From contig CASFGA010000010.1 in assembly GCA_949294185.1 (NCBI GenBank), forward strand, positions 1 through 64,000: a stretch of 64,000 nucleotides of DNA, written 5' to 3'. This DNA is from an uncultured Bacteroides sp. GTDB lineage: Bacteria > Bacteroidota > Bacteroidia > Bacteroidales > Bacteroidaceae. The notes beneath the pieces are model-generated. The model had not been told where the DNA came from and made no database searches. It worked only from the letters and a program-made list of their open reading frames with translations. A program made the position numbers and the translations under genes. Shown here piece after piece: positions 17,794 to 27,150 of this stretch (the first letter of the stretch is position 1; each line of letters opens with the position of its first letter).

Positions 17794-19422
17794 TCAATCT
17801 TCATAATCATATTCCAGACTGAAGTCGTCTACCCACATGGTGGCTCCGGGCCCTCCCACAAAATAATCGCCGTACTTGCTAGCCGAACAGATAATCAGCA
17901 GCGCCGTCGGTTTCCGATTGGTCGCCCGATAGTCCAACTCTATTTCAAACTGCCGGTATTCGCTGACCGTCTCCCCACATACCATTTCTCCATAAGCGAT
18001 GACATGCGGGTCATTCTTGTCGAAATACCTGCCGTTTCCGTTATTCTCCGTTTCCACTTCCACGGCAGTCTTGGCTCCGCTTTCTGCATTCGTCTGCAAA
18101 TCCCAGTCTCCCAATGCCGCCCAGACGATACAGGAGTCCGGCTGATTTTTCAGTGAGGCATACCGGTCTATCACTTCCGTTATCGGTGCCGTCTGATACT
18201 TGAAATACCCCTTCAGCTTAGTGGGATAAGAGGTAAATTCACGCCCGAATCCCAAAATACCGTTCGTACCTTTCGTACGTTTATACTCACCGATGAACAG
18301 GTTTCCGGCGGCAAACTTGACCACAACCACCTGCGAACGCAGCTTGGCAGCCGTATTTCCCGCACTTCCCGGACGAATATCACTCGTAGGAGTCGTAACA
18401 TTGTCGTTTTCACTCAATGTCGTACTTCCATGATTACCTGTATCCCAGAAAGGAGAACCGCCTTCCGCCCACGGACAGATGACCTTCTCGTCCTGATGCC
18501 AGTCTTCAAAATCCATATTCGGTATGCTACCCGTGTCTACGGTCGAGAACTGTATGGCTTCGGCCTTTTCCTCTCCCGAATATGCCCGGCATTCGTAAGA
18601 GGTATTGGCTTTCAGGTGGGGGACACGCGCGGAGAACCGCCCGCCGTCAACTGTCACATACTCTTCGGGCACGGCCGTCCACTCTTCATCTCCCGTCTCC
18701 CGGTACTCAAAGCCGCATTCCGCTCCGGCCACTCCCGCACCATACATCCACGCCACATTCACCCAGCCGTCTGCACGCTCGGTCAGCACATTACTGTTGC
18801 TGTTGTAAACCCGGATTGTCCATTGCTCATCCACGAAATCGCTGAAGGTTACATGCACACCCGCCTCTGCATAATTGCTGTACACCTTCCACTCCACGGG
18901 CGGCACACCGCCAGCCACCCCATTCATCGCCGAACCTTCCGGCCCCAACTTCAGGTCGGTCAGCCTTACCTCTTTCAGTCTTGAACTTTTCGTGATGAAA
19001 ACCGTCACACTATGCCGGTCAAAATCGAATATGGCATTGCCAACCTGATTTTCCACCGCGGCCCGGCGTTCTATCGGCTGGTTGGGGACAATCTTCCACA
19101 CATAATCCTGATACAGCGAGAGCGTGACATCGTAATCGGCAGACAAGTCTATCACCTCCCCTATCTGCAAAGAAGAAGAGGCCTTGTCCGTATATCCTAT
19201 GGTATCCACCTTAACCGCCTTCAGGTTTACGGTTTCTTCCAGCGGCACCGTCACGGTTCTGCCTTCTTCCGATATGGAGCACTCGCCAGACTGCCCTTCA
19301 ACCCGAAACGCCGTAATCGACAAAGGTATTTTGGCGTAAGGTATATCATTTTCTATGCAACCGCAAAGTGCCAAGACAACCATCGTCAACAGCACCGGCT
19401 TTATATATAAAGATTTCATCAT
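17794..19422 (-). CDS. PCMD-domain surface lipoprotein with Ig-like and FN3-like parts
   Basis: 542 residues. Lipobox LCGC with Cys22, then IENDIP. Residues about 30-125 hold an Ig-like segment (ITAFRVEGQSGECSISEEGR, VTVPLEETVNLKAVKV); 130-215 a second (NAIFDFDRHSVTVFITKSS); 216-295 an FN3-like segment (WMYGAGVAGAECGFEYRETG, LKANTSYECRAYSGE). The PCMD domain runs from PNMDFEDW near 300 to the end: FWDTGNHGS, FAAGNLFIGEY, LKGYFKYQT, FFDKNDPHVIAYGE, SKYGDYFVGGPGATMWVDDF. It is closely paralogous to the C-terminal part of the 760-residue gene at 21007. It is the last gene of the first operon, 4 bp after the 284-residue barrel gene. Confidence 0.86.
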   Translation of the reverse strand: MMKSLYIKPVLLTMVVLALCGCIENDIPYAKIPLSITAFRVEGQSGECSISEEGRTVTVPLEETVNLKAVKVDTIGYTDKASSSLQIGEVIDLSADYDVTLSLYQDYVWKIVPNQPIERRAAVENQVGNAIFDFDRHSVTVFITKSSRLKEVRLTDLKLGPEGSAMNGVAGGVPPVEWKVYSNYAEAGVHVTFSDFVDEQWTIRVYNSNSNVLTERADGWVNVAWMYGAGVAGAECGFEYRETGDEEWTAVPEEYVTVDGGRFSARVPHLKANTSYECRAYSGEEKAEAIQFSTVDTGSIPNMDFEDWHQDEKVICPWAEGGSPFWDTGNHGSTTLSENDNVTTPTSDIRPGSAGNTAAKLRSQVVVVKFAAGNLFIGEYKRTKGTNGILGFGREFTSYPTKLKGYFKYQTAPITEVIDRYASLKNQPDSCIVWAALGDWDLQTNAESGAKTAVEVETENNGNGRYFDKNDPHVIAYGEMVCGETVSEYRQFEIELDYRATNRKPTALLIICSASKYGDYFVGGPGATMWVDDFSLEYDYED

Positions 19423-19426
19423 AAGA

Positions 19427-20281
19427 CTACAGACAAAGAGTAATACCTATATTTATATCCAACAAGTTTATCTTAAAGTTCGCTCCGCTATTACGGCGCA
19501 GTCCTTCTTCTCCCGACTCGTTCCGCTGCTTCTCGGAACGGTATTTGAATCCTGCCACACCAAATGACATTTCCGCACTGACATTCGGCAGAATAAACAC
19601 GACTACTCCCGGGTTGATACCCAAGCGCAACTCGTTAATGGTGGTTTCCGTATGTTTCAAGCCATCCTCTTCCGTACCCGAAGAATAATTCGATGTTCCC
19701 CGCCTATAAGTAAGCGCCGTTTCATTAAACAGGCCGAAACGCCCGCTGGTATCCAAACCTAAATAAGAACGATGGAACACCCCGAAAGAATACAAATCCT
19801 CCGAATACCGCATGTTGCTGAGCGAAAAACTCAGGTCACTTCCCAGATTCAGATCAAGGCTTCCCAAGTCGCCCACAATGTGACTGTATCCAAACTTGGC
19901 TCCTATCACCATATTGTCCCTTACGGCATACCCTACGTAAGGGTGAATGGACTTCATGGAAAGGTTCATGTCCATGTCTCCCAAGAGCGCATAGAGCAGA
20001 CTGCTATCATCACTGTCGAAACTTACATAAGAAAAAGTAAGTCCGCCTATCCACTTGCCTTTCGGAACAAGCTCATAGTTCACGATTCCCCGGTCATACC
20101 GACCTAACGGCTTGATGCGGATCAGATTTGCAGACTCCACAATATTGGCTTTCCGACTCGGACGAGTCTTCTCCACATACACGGTGTCATGTATTACAAT
20201 AGTATCCCTCAACTGGGCAGAAGCTTCCTGCACACCCAACAGCAGCATCAGAACAAACACAATCTTATATATATGCTTCAT
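19427..20281 (-). CDS. Outer-membrane beta-barrel protein, tandem paralogue 2
   Basis: 284 residues with a signal peptide (cut near EASAQ). A short periplasmic lead, LRDTIVIHDTVYVEKTR, precedes the barrel. Strand-like segments include VPKGKWIGGLTFSYVSF, IHPYVGYAVRDNMVIGAKFGYS, ELRLGINPGVVVFILPNVSAEMSFGVAGF, and the end ANFKINLLDINIGITLCL. It shares the VPKG[KQ]WI-G start, a YA[IV][RK]DN strand and the ANF[KR]IN end with the preceding gene, so the two are tandem duplicates. It starts 3 bp after its paralogue. No function is known; a porin or scaffold role next to the lipoproteins is inference. Confidence 0.8.
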   Translation of the reverse strand: MKHIYKIVFVLMLLLGVQEASAQLRDTIVIHDTVYVEKTRPSRKANIVESANLIRIKPLGRYDRGIVNYELVPKGKWIGGLTFSYVSFDSDDSSLLYALLGDMDMNLSMKSIHPYVGYAVRDNMVIGAKFGYSHIVGDLGSLDLNLGSDLSFSLSNMRYSEDLYSFGVFHRSYLGLDTSGRFGLFNETALTYRRGTSNYSSGTEEDGLKHTETTINELRLGINPGVVVFILPNVSAEMSFGVAGFKYRSEKQRNESGEEGLRRNSGANFKINLLDINIGITLCL

Positions 20282-20284
20282 ACA

Positions 20285-21010
20285 CTACAAATAAAAAGCC
20301 ATTCCCAGACCTATTGAAAATATGTTGATACGAAAGTTGGCCGAACTCAACGAACGTTCGCCGGTATAGATTTGGTCTTTCGTCTGATGGGTTTTGCTGA
20401 AATCAACTCCCAACACGCCCACACTGACTTCGACCGCCATATAATTGTTGACAAAAGCGACAATACCGGGAGTGACTCCGATACCCAGATCGGTGGAAGA
20501 AGAGAATGTACCGGTCAGCTCATTTCCTTCTTTGGTTACCAACTTAGACTGGCTTCCGCCAAACTTCAGCTGCGTTTCAGCAAACAGGGCGAAACGCTTG
20601 CTTGTACCCAGATTGATATAATTCCGCATAACGCCCATCACACTATATGAATGCTTCAGTTCATACGTGTCATTCAGTGTAATGTCAAGATCATCGCCCA
20701 ATCCCACATTCAGCCCATCGAAACGGGTCAGCGTACGCCCATAAGAAAAACGGCCTCCCAATGCCAAATTATCCTTGATGGCATATACGAGCAACGGACT
20801 CACCTTGAAAGTATACCCATCGGAATTGAACTTGTCGATTATCAAGAACTGATAATTTTCTTCGGTATGCTCAGAATAAGATACAGAGCTGCCCACTATC
20901 CACTGTCCCTTAGGGACAAATACATTGTCGGCAATCTTTTTCTTTCCCTCTTGCGCCTGTACAAAAATGAAGCACAGGCATCCCAACAACAAACATATTA
21001 TCCTTTTCAC
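20285..21010 (-). CDS. Outer-membrane beta-barrel protein, tandem paralogue 1
   Basis: 241 residues; signal peptide ends near FVQAQ. Barrel segments: VFVPKGQWIVGSSVSYSEH, VSPLLVYAIKDNLALGGRFSYGR, YSVMGVMRNYINLGTSKRFALFAETQLKFG, LGIGVTPGIVAFVNNYMAVEVSVGVLG, and a terminal ANFRINIFSIGLGMAFYL. It is paralogous to the next gene. Its ATG overlaps the stop of the 760-residue lipoprotein gene (ATGA, 21007-21010), so the barrel and the lipoprotein are likely made in fixed proportion. Confidence 0.8.
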   Translation of the reverse strand: MKRIICLLLGCLCFIFVQAQEGKKKIADNVFVPKGQWIVGSSVSYSEHTEENYQFLIIDKFNSDGYTFKVSPLLVYAIKDNLALGGRFSYGRTLTRFDGLNVGLGDDLDITLNDTYELKHSYSVMGVMRNYINLGTSKRFALFAETQLKFGGSQSKLVTKEGNELTGTFSSSTDLGIGVTPGIVAFVNNYMAVEVSVGVLGVDFSKTHQTKDQIYTGERSLSSANFRINIFSIGLGMAFYL

Positions 21011-23289
21011 TGAATCGGTTCGTTTAATTTACTTTCTTCATATATCAATTCGAGATCGTCAAGCCACATTCTGCTTTCGGTGCTACCCTGAAAATAATCC
21101 CCATACCGGCTTGCTGCCGCCACAAGCATAATCCTATTGGGAATACGCATGCGCCCATCCTCTTTTTCATCGTAGTTGAAACGTATTTCAAAAGGCACCA
21201 TTCCATCGCCTTCCGTATTTTCCGTCCATATTTTCTCGCCGTAGGCAATCACGTTTGCAGCATTCTTGTCGAAAAACTTGCTGTCCTTTGTCTTTATGAC
21301 GAACGACCATCGGCTACCCTCATATTCTTCTCCCTCTCCATCGGTCAGTGCCATATAAATGATACCCTGGTCTTTAGAACCGTCTGCTATTTTATCTCCT
21401 CCCTTATCAACTGTACCACTTATATAACGTATATATCCTCTCAACGCCAAAGGGCGCGAAGTTACCGGATTGCCTGATGTATCCGCGCCCAAAGCCCGGC
21501 CCAATCCCAAAACTCCATGTCCTGTAAAGCCGTCCATCTGAGTCTCCAAATATTGTCCTATGAACAGATTTCCGGCTGCAAACTGTCCAAATCCCAACAT
21601 ACTGGCAAAAAGAGACTCCAGTCTGGCCGAATAAGTTCCCTTATTCTTTATTCCACTGTCTGGTGTGGTCACATTCATATCAACTTTCTCCGATCCATGA
21701 TTTCCTGAATCCCAGAACATCGACTCTTCACTACCATAGATAAGTTTAGGAATATCGCCTGACCAATTCTCAAAACTATTGTTCGGCAACTGCAAGGCCG
21801 CTTCTGTCACAAACGTACAGGTGGCATTAGAAACCTTTTCTCCTTCCATAATCTGATATTCGTATTCAGTTCCCGGAGTCAGCCCCTTGATTTCTTCCGA
21901 CACGATATAGTCTCCGTCCAAAGAGGCCGGTACCGTTTCACTCCATGTCGAATCCCCCTTGCGGCGGTAATGGAAGTAAAGCGGAGCGGACGGCGCATCG
22001 CGTCCCTCTATCACCTTGCCATAAAGCGTGGCGCGGTCGGCCCAAATCTTATATACATAGGGAATGTCTATCGCCGTAACGTTCGCGTTCGAAACGGAAA
22101 GCACCCAATCCACCTCCGTAGTCTTGGCTTCCGACTCTCCCTCGATACCCGAATCCGCTACAGTATACCGTATATGATACTCTCCCTCTTCCACCAGATA
22201 AGGATTCAGGGATGCCCCCCACCGCATGGTCAGAGACTTTTCAGCCACGGAAACCTCTATGCCCTTTGCCTGCAAGGAAATGCGGACAGACTCCTCCATC
22301 AAATCAACGGAAGACGGCAGCCCCATCTGCTCCAACAAATCACTTTCCAACCTTACACCATCCAACGGAGTCGAGGCATAAACCGACACTTCGGGCGCAA
22401 TCTGGGTGCCAAGCTCCAGATACCAAGGTTGGGTCATGTCGACGGCCTCTCCGTTATTCACGGCCAAAAGCTTCGGACGCTGATAGATCATGACTTCCTC
22501 CTCCTGCGTAAAGAGCGGAGTCTCGTCCACTACCAGATCCAAATATCCTCCGCCCTCGTCGGTAGGAGGGGCCGGAGCCGCCGTATCATCTTTCGTATAG
22601 GTCAATGTATAGAGCACCGACTTTCTGGCGTTTTCAATCCGGTCGGTCTGCGTGAACTTCTTCCCGCTCTTGCTCGTTCCCGTCAGGGTACAGACCAGAT
22701 ATTCCCGGCCTTCGGGCAGCGAGTAATAGCCCGTCGCAGAATTTCCACTCTCCGGGTCGTACAGATAAGAGAGCGATCCCTCATCGGCATCCACAGCAAC
22801 CGTCACTTCCGCCTCGGCCAGATATTTTTTCAGCGACGAGTCGAAAGAGACTTTCGCCAGTGTATTGCCTATATGGCAGACAACATCGACGGAGGTTGTC
22901 TGATGCTGCCGGATTTCGAACTCCTCATTCCCTTCGTAAAACTTCTTGTCGAACGAAGCGGCAACCGAATCGCCCGAAGTTATGCGCACCCGATACACGC
23001 CCGACGAAAGGGAAAGCCCTTCCTCATCCAGTGTCTCATCCCATCCCGAATGCTTGTATACCAGTTTGTCACCCTTATAGATACGTATCCGGCACTTGTC
23101 TTTCAGTTCGTCTTCATTCAGAGCGCTGCTTGCTTCTCCGGCACGCGAAACCACTTCCACCTCTTCATTCACCTGCATTCCCAGACGGAGCGTACCTTCC
23201 ACGCCGAGCAGGTCACGGTCTTCCCGGCTGCAGGCCAAACACAGGCAAGCACCAAAGAGCAATGCTATATATAAATGTGTTCTTGTCAT
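21007..23289 (-). CDS. DUF4493/PCMD surface lipoprotein
   Basis: 760 residues. Lipobox LCLAC with Cys20, then SREDRD. Residues about 30-230 are a DUF4493-type region (CRIRIYKGDKLVYKHSGWDE, LSSGVYRVRITSGDS, FYEGNEEFEIRQHQTTSVDVVC). The middle holds Ig/cadherin-like segments and an FN3-like stretch (IWADRATLYGKVIEG, LTPGTEYEYQIMEGEK). The C-terminal 260 residues are PCMD: LPNNSFENWSG, FWDSGNHGS, QFAAGNLFIGQY, LALRGYIRYISG, FFDKNAANVIAYGE, SRYGDYFQGSTESRMWLDDLEL. The start at 23289 (MTRTHLYI) is chosen because the signal peptide begins there; an in-frame start at 23322 would add 11 residues before it. The ATG is 7 bp after the DUF4493 gene. Confidence 0.86.
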   Translation of the reverse strand: MTRTHLYIALLFGACLCLACSREDRDLLGVEGTLRLGMQVNEEVEVVSRAGEASSALNEDELKDKCRIRIYKGDKLVYKHSGWDETLDEEGLSLSSGVYRVRITSGDSVAASFDKKFYEGNEEFEIRQHQTTSVDVVCHIGNTLAKVSFDSSLKKYLAEAEVTVAVDADEGSLSYLYDPESGNSATGYYSLPEGREYLVCTLTGTSKSGKKFTQTDRIENARKSVLYTLTYTKDDTAAPAPPTDEGGGYLDLVVDETPLFTQEEEVMIYQRPKLLAVNNGEAVDMTQPWYLELGTQIAPEVSVYASTPLDGVRLESDLLEQMGLPSSVDLMEESVRISLQAKGIEVSVAEKSLTMRWGASLNPYLVEEGEYHIRYTVADSGIEGESEAKTTEVDWVLSVSNANVTAIDIPYVYKIWADRATLYGKVIEGRDAPSAPLYFHYRRKGDSTWSETVPASLDGDYIVSEEIKGLTPGTEYEYQIMEGEKVSNATCTFVTEAALQLPNNSFENWSGDIPKLIYGSEESMFWDSGNHGSEKVDMNVTTPDSGIKNKGTYSARLESLFASMLGFGQFAAGNLFIGQYLETQMDGFTGHGVLGLGRALGADTSGNPVTSRPLALRGYIRYISGTVDKGGDKIADGSKDQGIIYMALTDGEGEEYEGSRWSFVIKTKDSKFFDKNAANVIAYGEKIWTENTEGDGMVPFEIRFNYDEKEDGRMRIPNRIMLVAAASRYGDYFQGSTESRMWLDDLELIYEESKLNEPIQ

Positions 23290-23296
23290 CACTTGT

Positions 23297-24514
23297 TCAT
23301 TTAGCGTTGCGGCTGTCCACACTCAGCGTGGCCTTTACCGACATGCCGTTATTGTCCACCACTTCCAGTTCAAACCGGTGCATTCCGGCAAAATCACCCT
23401 TCAATAAAGGAATGAACTCGGATACATCAAATTTTACCAACTGCTGGTCGATCACTTCTTCTCCTACCGGAAGTCCCAAATTCGTCAGGGCCGTTTCCAG
23501 TTCGCCCGGATAAGACAGGTCGAAAGGATTGACCGGAAACATTTCGGCTATGACCCCGGCAAAGCCTTCATTGTCGGAATAGATCCCGACATAAACGTGT
23601 TGGATTCCTTCCGGTGCAGTCAGATTAACCACCACCTGCTGATCCAGATTGGTTATCGGCAGAGCAATGTCGAAACCGTCTCCCTCAATCTTTGGATTTC
23701 CGAAGTCCAGAATCCCGTCTTCCTCCGGGAGCAGTGAGGCATTTTCATTGACAGAAATCAGTTCGTTGCTTATCTTGATCGCTCCGGCAAAGCTCGGCGT
23801 GCCTCCCGTTCCGGGGTCGATGCCGACAATTGACTCCATCAGACTGAACGTTACAATCAGCTCCGTGCCCGGAGCTATGTCGCCATACGACTTGGAGATG
23901 CTTGCCTCTTCTCCCTCTATCGTGCCTTGCAGACGGACATCCACGATATTGCTTTCGCTCTCTCCGTGGAAAAATCCGGACCGGGCCTCGTCTTTCGCGA
24001 AAGAAAGCGACTCACCGCCTACGCTCACCGTAACCGTCACATCGTCGCCCAATAAGGAAAACAATTTTTCATCATATTCCACCGTCACTTTAATACTGGT
24101 CAACGTGCATTTCAATTCACCTATTTCCGTAATCTCATCCTGTCTGATTTCGAAGCTCTTTGCATCCGAAGCACAGCAGGGAGCGTCGAAAGCCGCGCCT
24201 TCCACCTCTGGAGAGTGGGCATAAACTGTATATCTTCCTGTCTGCAAGGTGAAAAGTTCCGGCATCTCGCTGTATTTCCATTCCTCTACCAGCTCGCCAG
24301 ACTCCGTATAAATGGCTATCAGGTAATCCCCCATATCGGCAGCCACGCGCGAAGCGGTGACTAGCGGCTCCGTTTCCGCCGTCATCTGGACGGAAGCCAG
24401 GTTGACCTGGCCGAAAGTATCCATATCAAAACGCACTTCTTCACTATGGCAGGCAGCCAGCATCCCGACCGATGCCAACAGCAGCACATGAAACATTTGT
24501 CTTAGCTTTTTCAT
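23297..24514 (-). CDS. DUF4493-domain surface lipoprotein
   Basis: 405 residues. Lipobox LAAC with Cys22, then HSEEV. Residues about 30-215 are DUF4493: DYLIAIYTESGELVEEWKYS, LQTGRYTVYAHSPEVEG, SFEIRQDEITEIGELKCTL, IKVTVEYDEKLFSLLGDDV. The C-terminal half is beta-rich and ends HRFELEVVDNNGMSVKATLS; it lacks the PCMD domain of its two neighbours. DUF4493 occurs in predicted surface lipoproteins of Bacteroidetes and has no assigned biochemistry that I can name. It is the second gene of the first operon, 9 bp after the 851-residue gene. Confidence 0.83.
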   Translation of the reverse strand: MKKLRQMFHVLLLASVGMLAACHSEEVRFDMDTFGQVNLASVQMTAETEPLVTASRVAADMGDYLIAIYTESGELVEEWKYSEMPELFTLQTGRYTVYAHSPEVEGAAFDAPCCASDAKSFEIRQDEITEIGELKCTLTSIKVTVEYDEKLFSLLGDDVTVTVSVGGESLSFAKDEARSGFFHGESESNIVDVRLQGTIEGEEASISKSYGDIAPGTELIVTFSLMESIVGIDPGTGGTPSFAGAIKISNELISVNENASLLPEEDGILDFGNPKIEGDGFDIALPITNLDQQVVVNLTAPEGIQHVYVGIYSDNEGFAGVIAEMFPVNPFDLSYPGELETALTNLGLPVGEEVIDQQLVKFDVSEFIPLLKGDFAGMHRFELEVVDNNGMSVKATLSVDSRNAK

Positions 24515-24523
24515 ATATTTGTC

Positions 24524-27079
24524 TTATTCGTAAATCAATTGAACATCGTCTACCGTAAGGATACTTCCCACATGGCGGGAATCTCCATAACCATCTCCCC
24601 ATGCACCTTTATCACCTCCTATATCTTTGGTTGCCGGAGATTCTGCGTCTGTCGACATAAAGACAAGGGTCATCGAAGCCGCAGCCGCCGTTTCCATCGT
24701 ATAATCAATCTCAAAAGAACCCTTTGTATAAGTGTCGATACTCTGGGTAATCCGCAGTTCCCCTCCTCCAATCTCTACATTGTCCTTGTCATAAAACTTG
24801 GCATAAGCCTTTGTCGTCTCGCCGTTATAAGAATAAAACTTATAATAGAACTCCACTCGCTGCGGTCTGGAAGCAAATGCGTGCCCAAAAGTCTGCTGTT
24901 GAGAATTTCGGTCGAATGTTCCAACGAACAATAGTCCGCGCTCACGATAATCAGTGTCATGCTGATCCGCATACCAATTATTGGCACCATACCCCACCGT
25001 CGCTATTTCCGCCGCTGCATTTCCTTTATGAGCCCCTTGTGACAAAGACAATCCGCCATGCGTATTCCAATGCCAAGAAGCCGTGTGCATACTTGTCGCA
25101 TTTGTCGGCATAGTGCCCGGATAGGCACAATAATACCACGAAGCCACTCCATCCTGCTCTTGAGTGGTCTTATCATTCAGTGTACTCCACCACCGATCCG
25201 TTTCATTCTGTGTATAAGGATAGAACGAATAAATTTTTTCTCCCCCAGAAAGAATGATTGTATGCTCCCAAACCATCGTATCATACCAATCTTCAAATTT
25301 GGAATTGGGTATCTGCAACTCTTCTTCCGTAGTCACTTCAAATTCATTGGTAGGATTGGAACCGTCGTTCATCACGGCACGGAAACGGAAAGTGGTGTTC
25401 GAAGGCAATCCGTGAGCCGCCACCATCGTCCCCAGACCGGGCTGATAATCCGCCATCTTCTCCAGATTATCCAGCGTATGCCATGTGCCGCCCGACAGAT
25501 ACTGGATATTGATGTTGTCGTATTCCTCATTAAACAGATGGAAGACTACCTTCTTTGCCCACACATCGCCCTCGTGAGCCACCCAGATGCCATAGCCCAC
25601 ATCTAGCTTGTCCGTGGTGTGCGTGTAGGTGTTATAGCTTCCCGTCACCTCAAACGGTTCCACAAATTTCTTATCATCCTTTGCCCGCAGAATGACGGTA
25701 AAGGTCTTGTTGTCCGTTGTTTCCGAACCAACGTAAGCCATCTCCGTCTTTTCCTCTCCGCTGCCGACATAATAGCTCAGCTTTTCGGGATTCCCCACAT
25801 AGTCGGGCGCATCCGTAACGAAGGAAAGCCTCACCTTACACTCCTGCGACAGGAACGCCACCTGCTCGCCCGCCGAAGCGATGGTGAAATCGCAAGGCGT
25901 AACCTGCACTTTCAGCTCCAGTCTCTCACTGCCAGAAGTCTTTCCATAAAGGTCGGTAGCGTCTGAAAGGACAAAGGTATGCACCTCTCCCGCCGGAAGC
26001 AAGGCCAAAAGCCGGGTAAAGTCTATCATCGCCATCCGGTCCTTGTTTCCCGAAAGTCCTTTCACCTCCAGCCTACACTGTTCCAATATATCCGCATATT
26101 CACCCGGCTCAGCAAGATTTACGGATGCCGGGAAACCTTTCTCGACAAGATACCGGGAAGTTGTCGTCAGATTGCACGAAACGAGGCCTCCCACCGCATT
26201 GACATAGGCGTAGACCTTTTCATCCAACACATTCCCCTCTATGATATTGAACGCCTCCCCGCCCACAAATCCGTTGGCCTTAAAATAAGGAGCCGGGGCA
26301 TTCAAGGCCTCATCGGTCACAGGAAACTCCACACGCTCTTCTTCAGAGACTTTCTCCGAAAAAGACACCTTCATGGTAGCCGAACCGGCATCAACATCCA
26401 AGGTCAACGTATAGGCATGACGGGATTTGGCATCAATCTCCTTTACCTTATACACCGCCGCACTGGCCTGCCCGGCCTTCTTGACCGCCGCGTTGACCGT
26501 CAGTTTTCCCGGCGTGAAATAGGCCGAACGCTCCTCTGTCTGCGAAAAATCTACCGTATGCCCCAACAAAGTGGAGACAGCAACCGAATATTCCTGAAAA
26601 TATTGCCTGAACTCATCTGTATATACAATTCGCAAAGTAGAGTTCGCCAGATAGCAGGTGACCGTAACCGGGGTACTCTCTCCCCTTCTGACCTGAAAAT
26701 CGGCGCTCCCTTCATAATAAGGCTGTTCGAATCCTTCGGCATCCAGACTGCCATACCAGGCTTTCGCCGTATACGTTGACGGACGGATCTCCAGTTCACC
26801 GTCTTCCAACGCATCCCGATAAGTATCCCACTGATAAACGGTCTCGCCACGGTTGGTCACCGACAAGGCAAAATCGCCGACATCGGGAAGCACCGCCGAC
26901 TTTTCCTCCGCACGCGAAGCAGAAAGCTTTTCTCCACTCCAGACTTCCGCATTGGCTTCCACATTTATCCGAAACGCCCCCATGGCACCGCTCCTTTCAT
27001 CATCATCTTTTGCACAGGAACACAGCAATCCCACACACATTATAAAAAGGAGGGGTCTAAAAAATACCGTCAGTTTCAT
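24524..27079 (-). CDS. DUF4493/PCMD-like large surface lipoprotein
   Basis: 851 residues, first gene of the first operon. Lipobox LCSC with Cys22 is followed by AKDDDE, a strong surface-export signal. DUF4493 covers about 35-230 (DFALSVTNRGETVYQWDTYRD, IRPSTYTAKAWYGSL, YYEGSADFQVRRGESTPVTV). Repeated beta-sandwich segments follow to about 600. The C-terminal 240 residues are a diverged PCMD-type jelly roll: IPNSKFEDWYD, NAAAEIATVG, RGLLFVGTFDR, FASRPQRVEFYYKFYS, then SILTVDDVQLIYE. Aromatic residues are dense (WWSTLND, WYYCAYPG, TASWHWNTHGG), which could suit carbohydrate stacking. The start at 27079 (MKLTVFF) is preferred over 27103 because it directly begins the signal peptide. Confidence 0.85.
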   Translation of the reverse strand: MKLTVFFRPLLFIMCVGLLCSCAKDDDERSGAMGAFRINVEANAEVWSGEKLSASRAEEKSAVLPDVGDFALSVTNRGETVYQWDTYRDALEDGELEIRPSTYTAKAWYGSLDAEGFEQPYYEGSADFQVRRGESTPVTVTCYLANSTLRIVYTDEFRQYFQEYSVAVSTLLGHTVDFSQTEERSAYFTPGKLTVNAAVKKAGQASAAVYKVKEIDAKSRHAYTLTLDVDAGSATMKVSFSEKVSEEERVEFPVTDEALNAPAPYFKANGFVGGEAFNIIEGNVLDEKVYAYVNAVGGLVSCNLTTTSRYLVEKGFPASVNLAEPGEYADILEQCRLEVKGLSGNKDRMAMIDFTRLLALLPAGEVHTFVLSDATDLYGKTSGSERLELKVQVTPCDFTIASAGEQVAFLSQECKVRLSFVTDAPDYVGNPEKLSYYVGSGEEKTEMAYVGSETTDNKTFTVILRAKDDKKFVEPFEVTGSYNTYTHTTDKLDVGYGIWVAHEGDVWAKKVVFHLFNEEYDNINIQYLSGGTWHTLDNLEKMADYQPGLGTMVAAHGLPSNTTFRFRAVMNDGSNPTNEFEVTTEEELQIPNSKFEDWYDTMVWEHTIILSGGEKIYSFYPYTQNETDRWWSTLNDKTTQEQDGVASWYYCAYPGTMPTNATSMHTASWHWNTHGGLSLSQGAHKGNAAAEIATVGYGANNWYADQHDTDYRERGLLFVGTFDRNSQQQTFGHAFASRPQRVEFYYKFYSYNGETTKAYAKFYDKDNVEIGGGELRITQSIDTYTKGSFEIDYTMETAAAASMTLVFMSTDAESPATKDIGGDKGAWGDGYGDSRHVGSILTVDDVQLIYE

Positions 27080-27100
27080 TCTATCTATTTTTTCCGGGTG

Positions 27101-27131
27101 CAAAGTAACTGCAATTTAAAAAAGCTCACAA
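27101..27131 (-). promoter_or_regulatory. Promoter of the first PCMD operon
   Basis: On the minus strand GACCTTG (TTG at 27129-27131), 20 nt, then TTACTTTG (27101-27108) followed by CACCCG. It matches the promoter of the second operon at both blocks and in spacing. The leader is about 20 nt. It faces the promoter of the divergent AraC-family gene across about 150 bp. Confidence 0.7.
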
Positions 27132-27150
27132 GGTCAATTTATTGTATTTT

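Noticed and set aside
21970..23274. 434-codon plus-strand open frame
   Set aside because: Antisense to the DUF4493/PCMD gene; Arg/His-rich composition typical of a shadow frame.
13973..27079. Standard polysaccharide-utilisation locus
   Set aside because: No SusC-type TonB-dependent receptor, no SusD protein and no glycoside hydrolase or lyase is encoded in the region.
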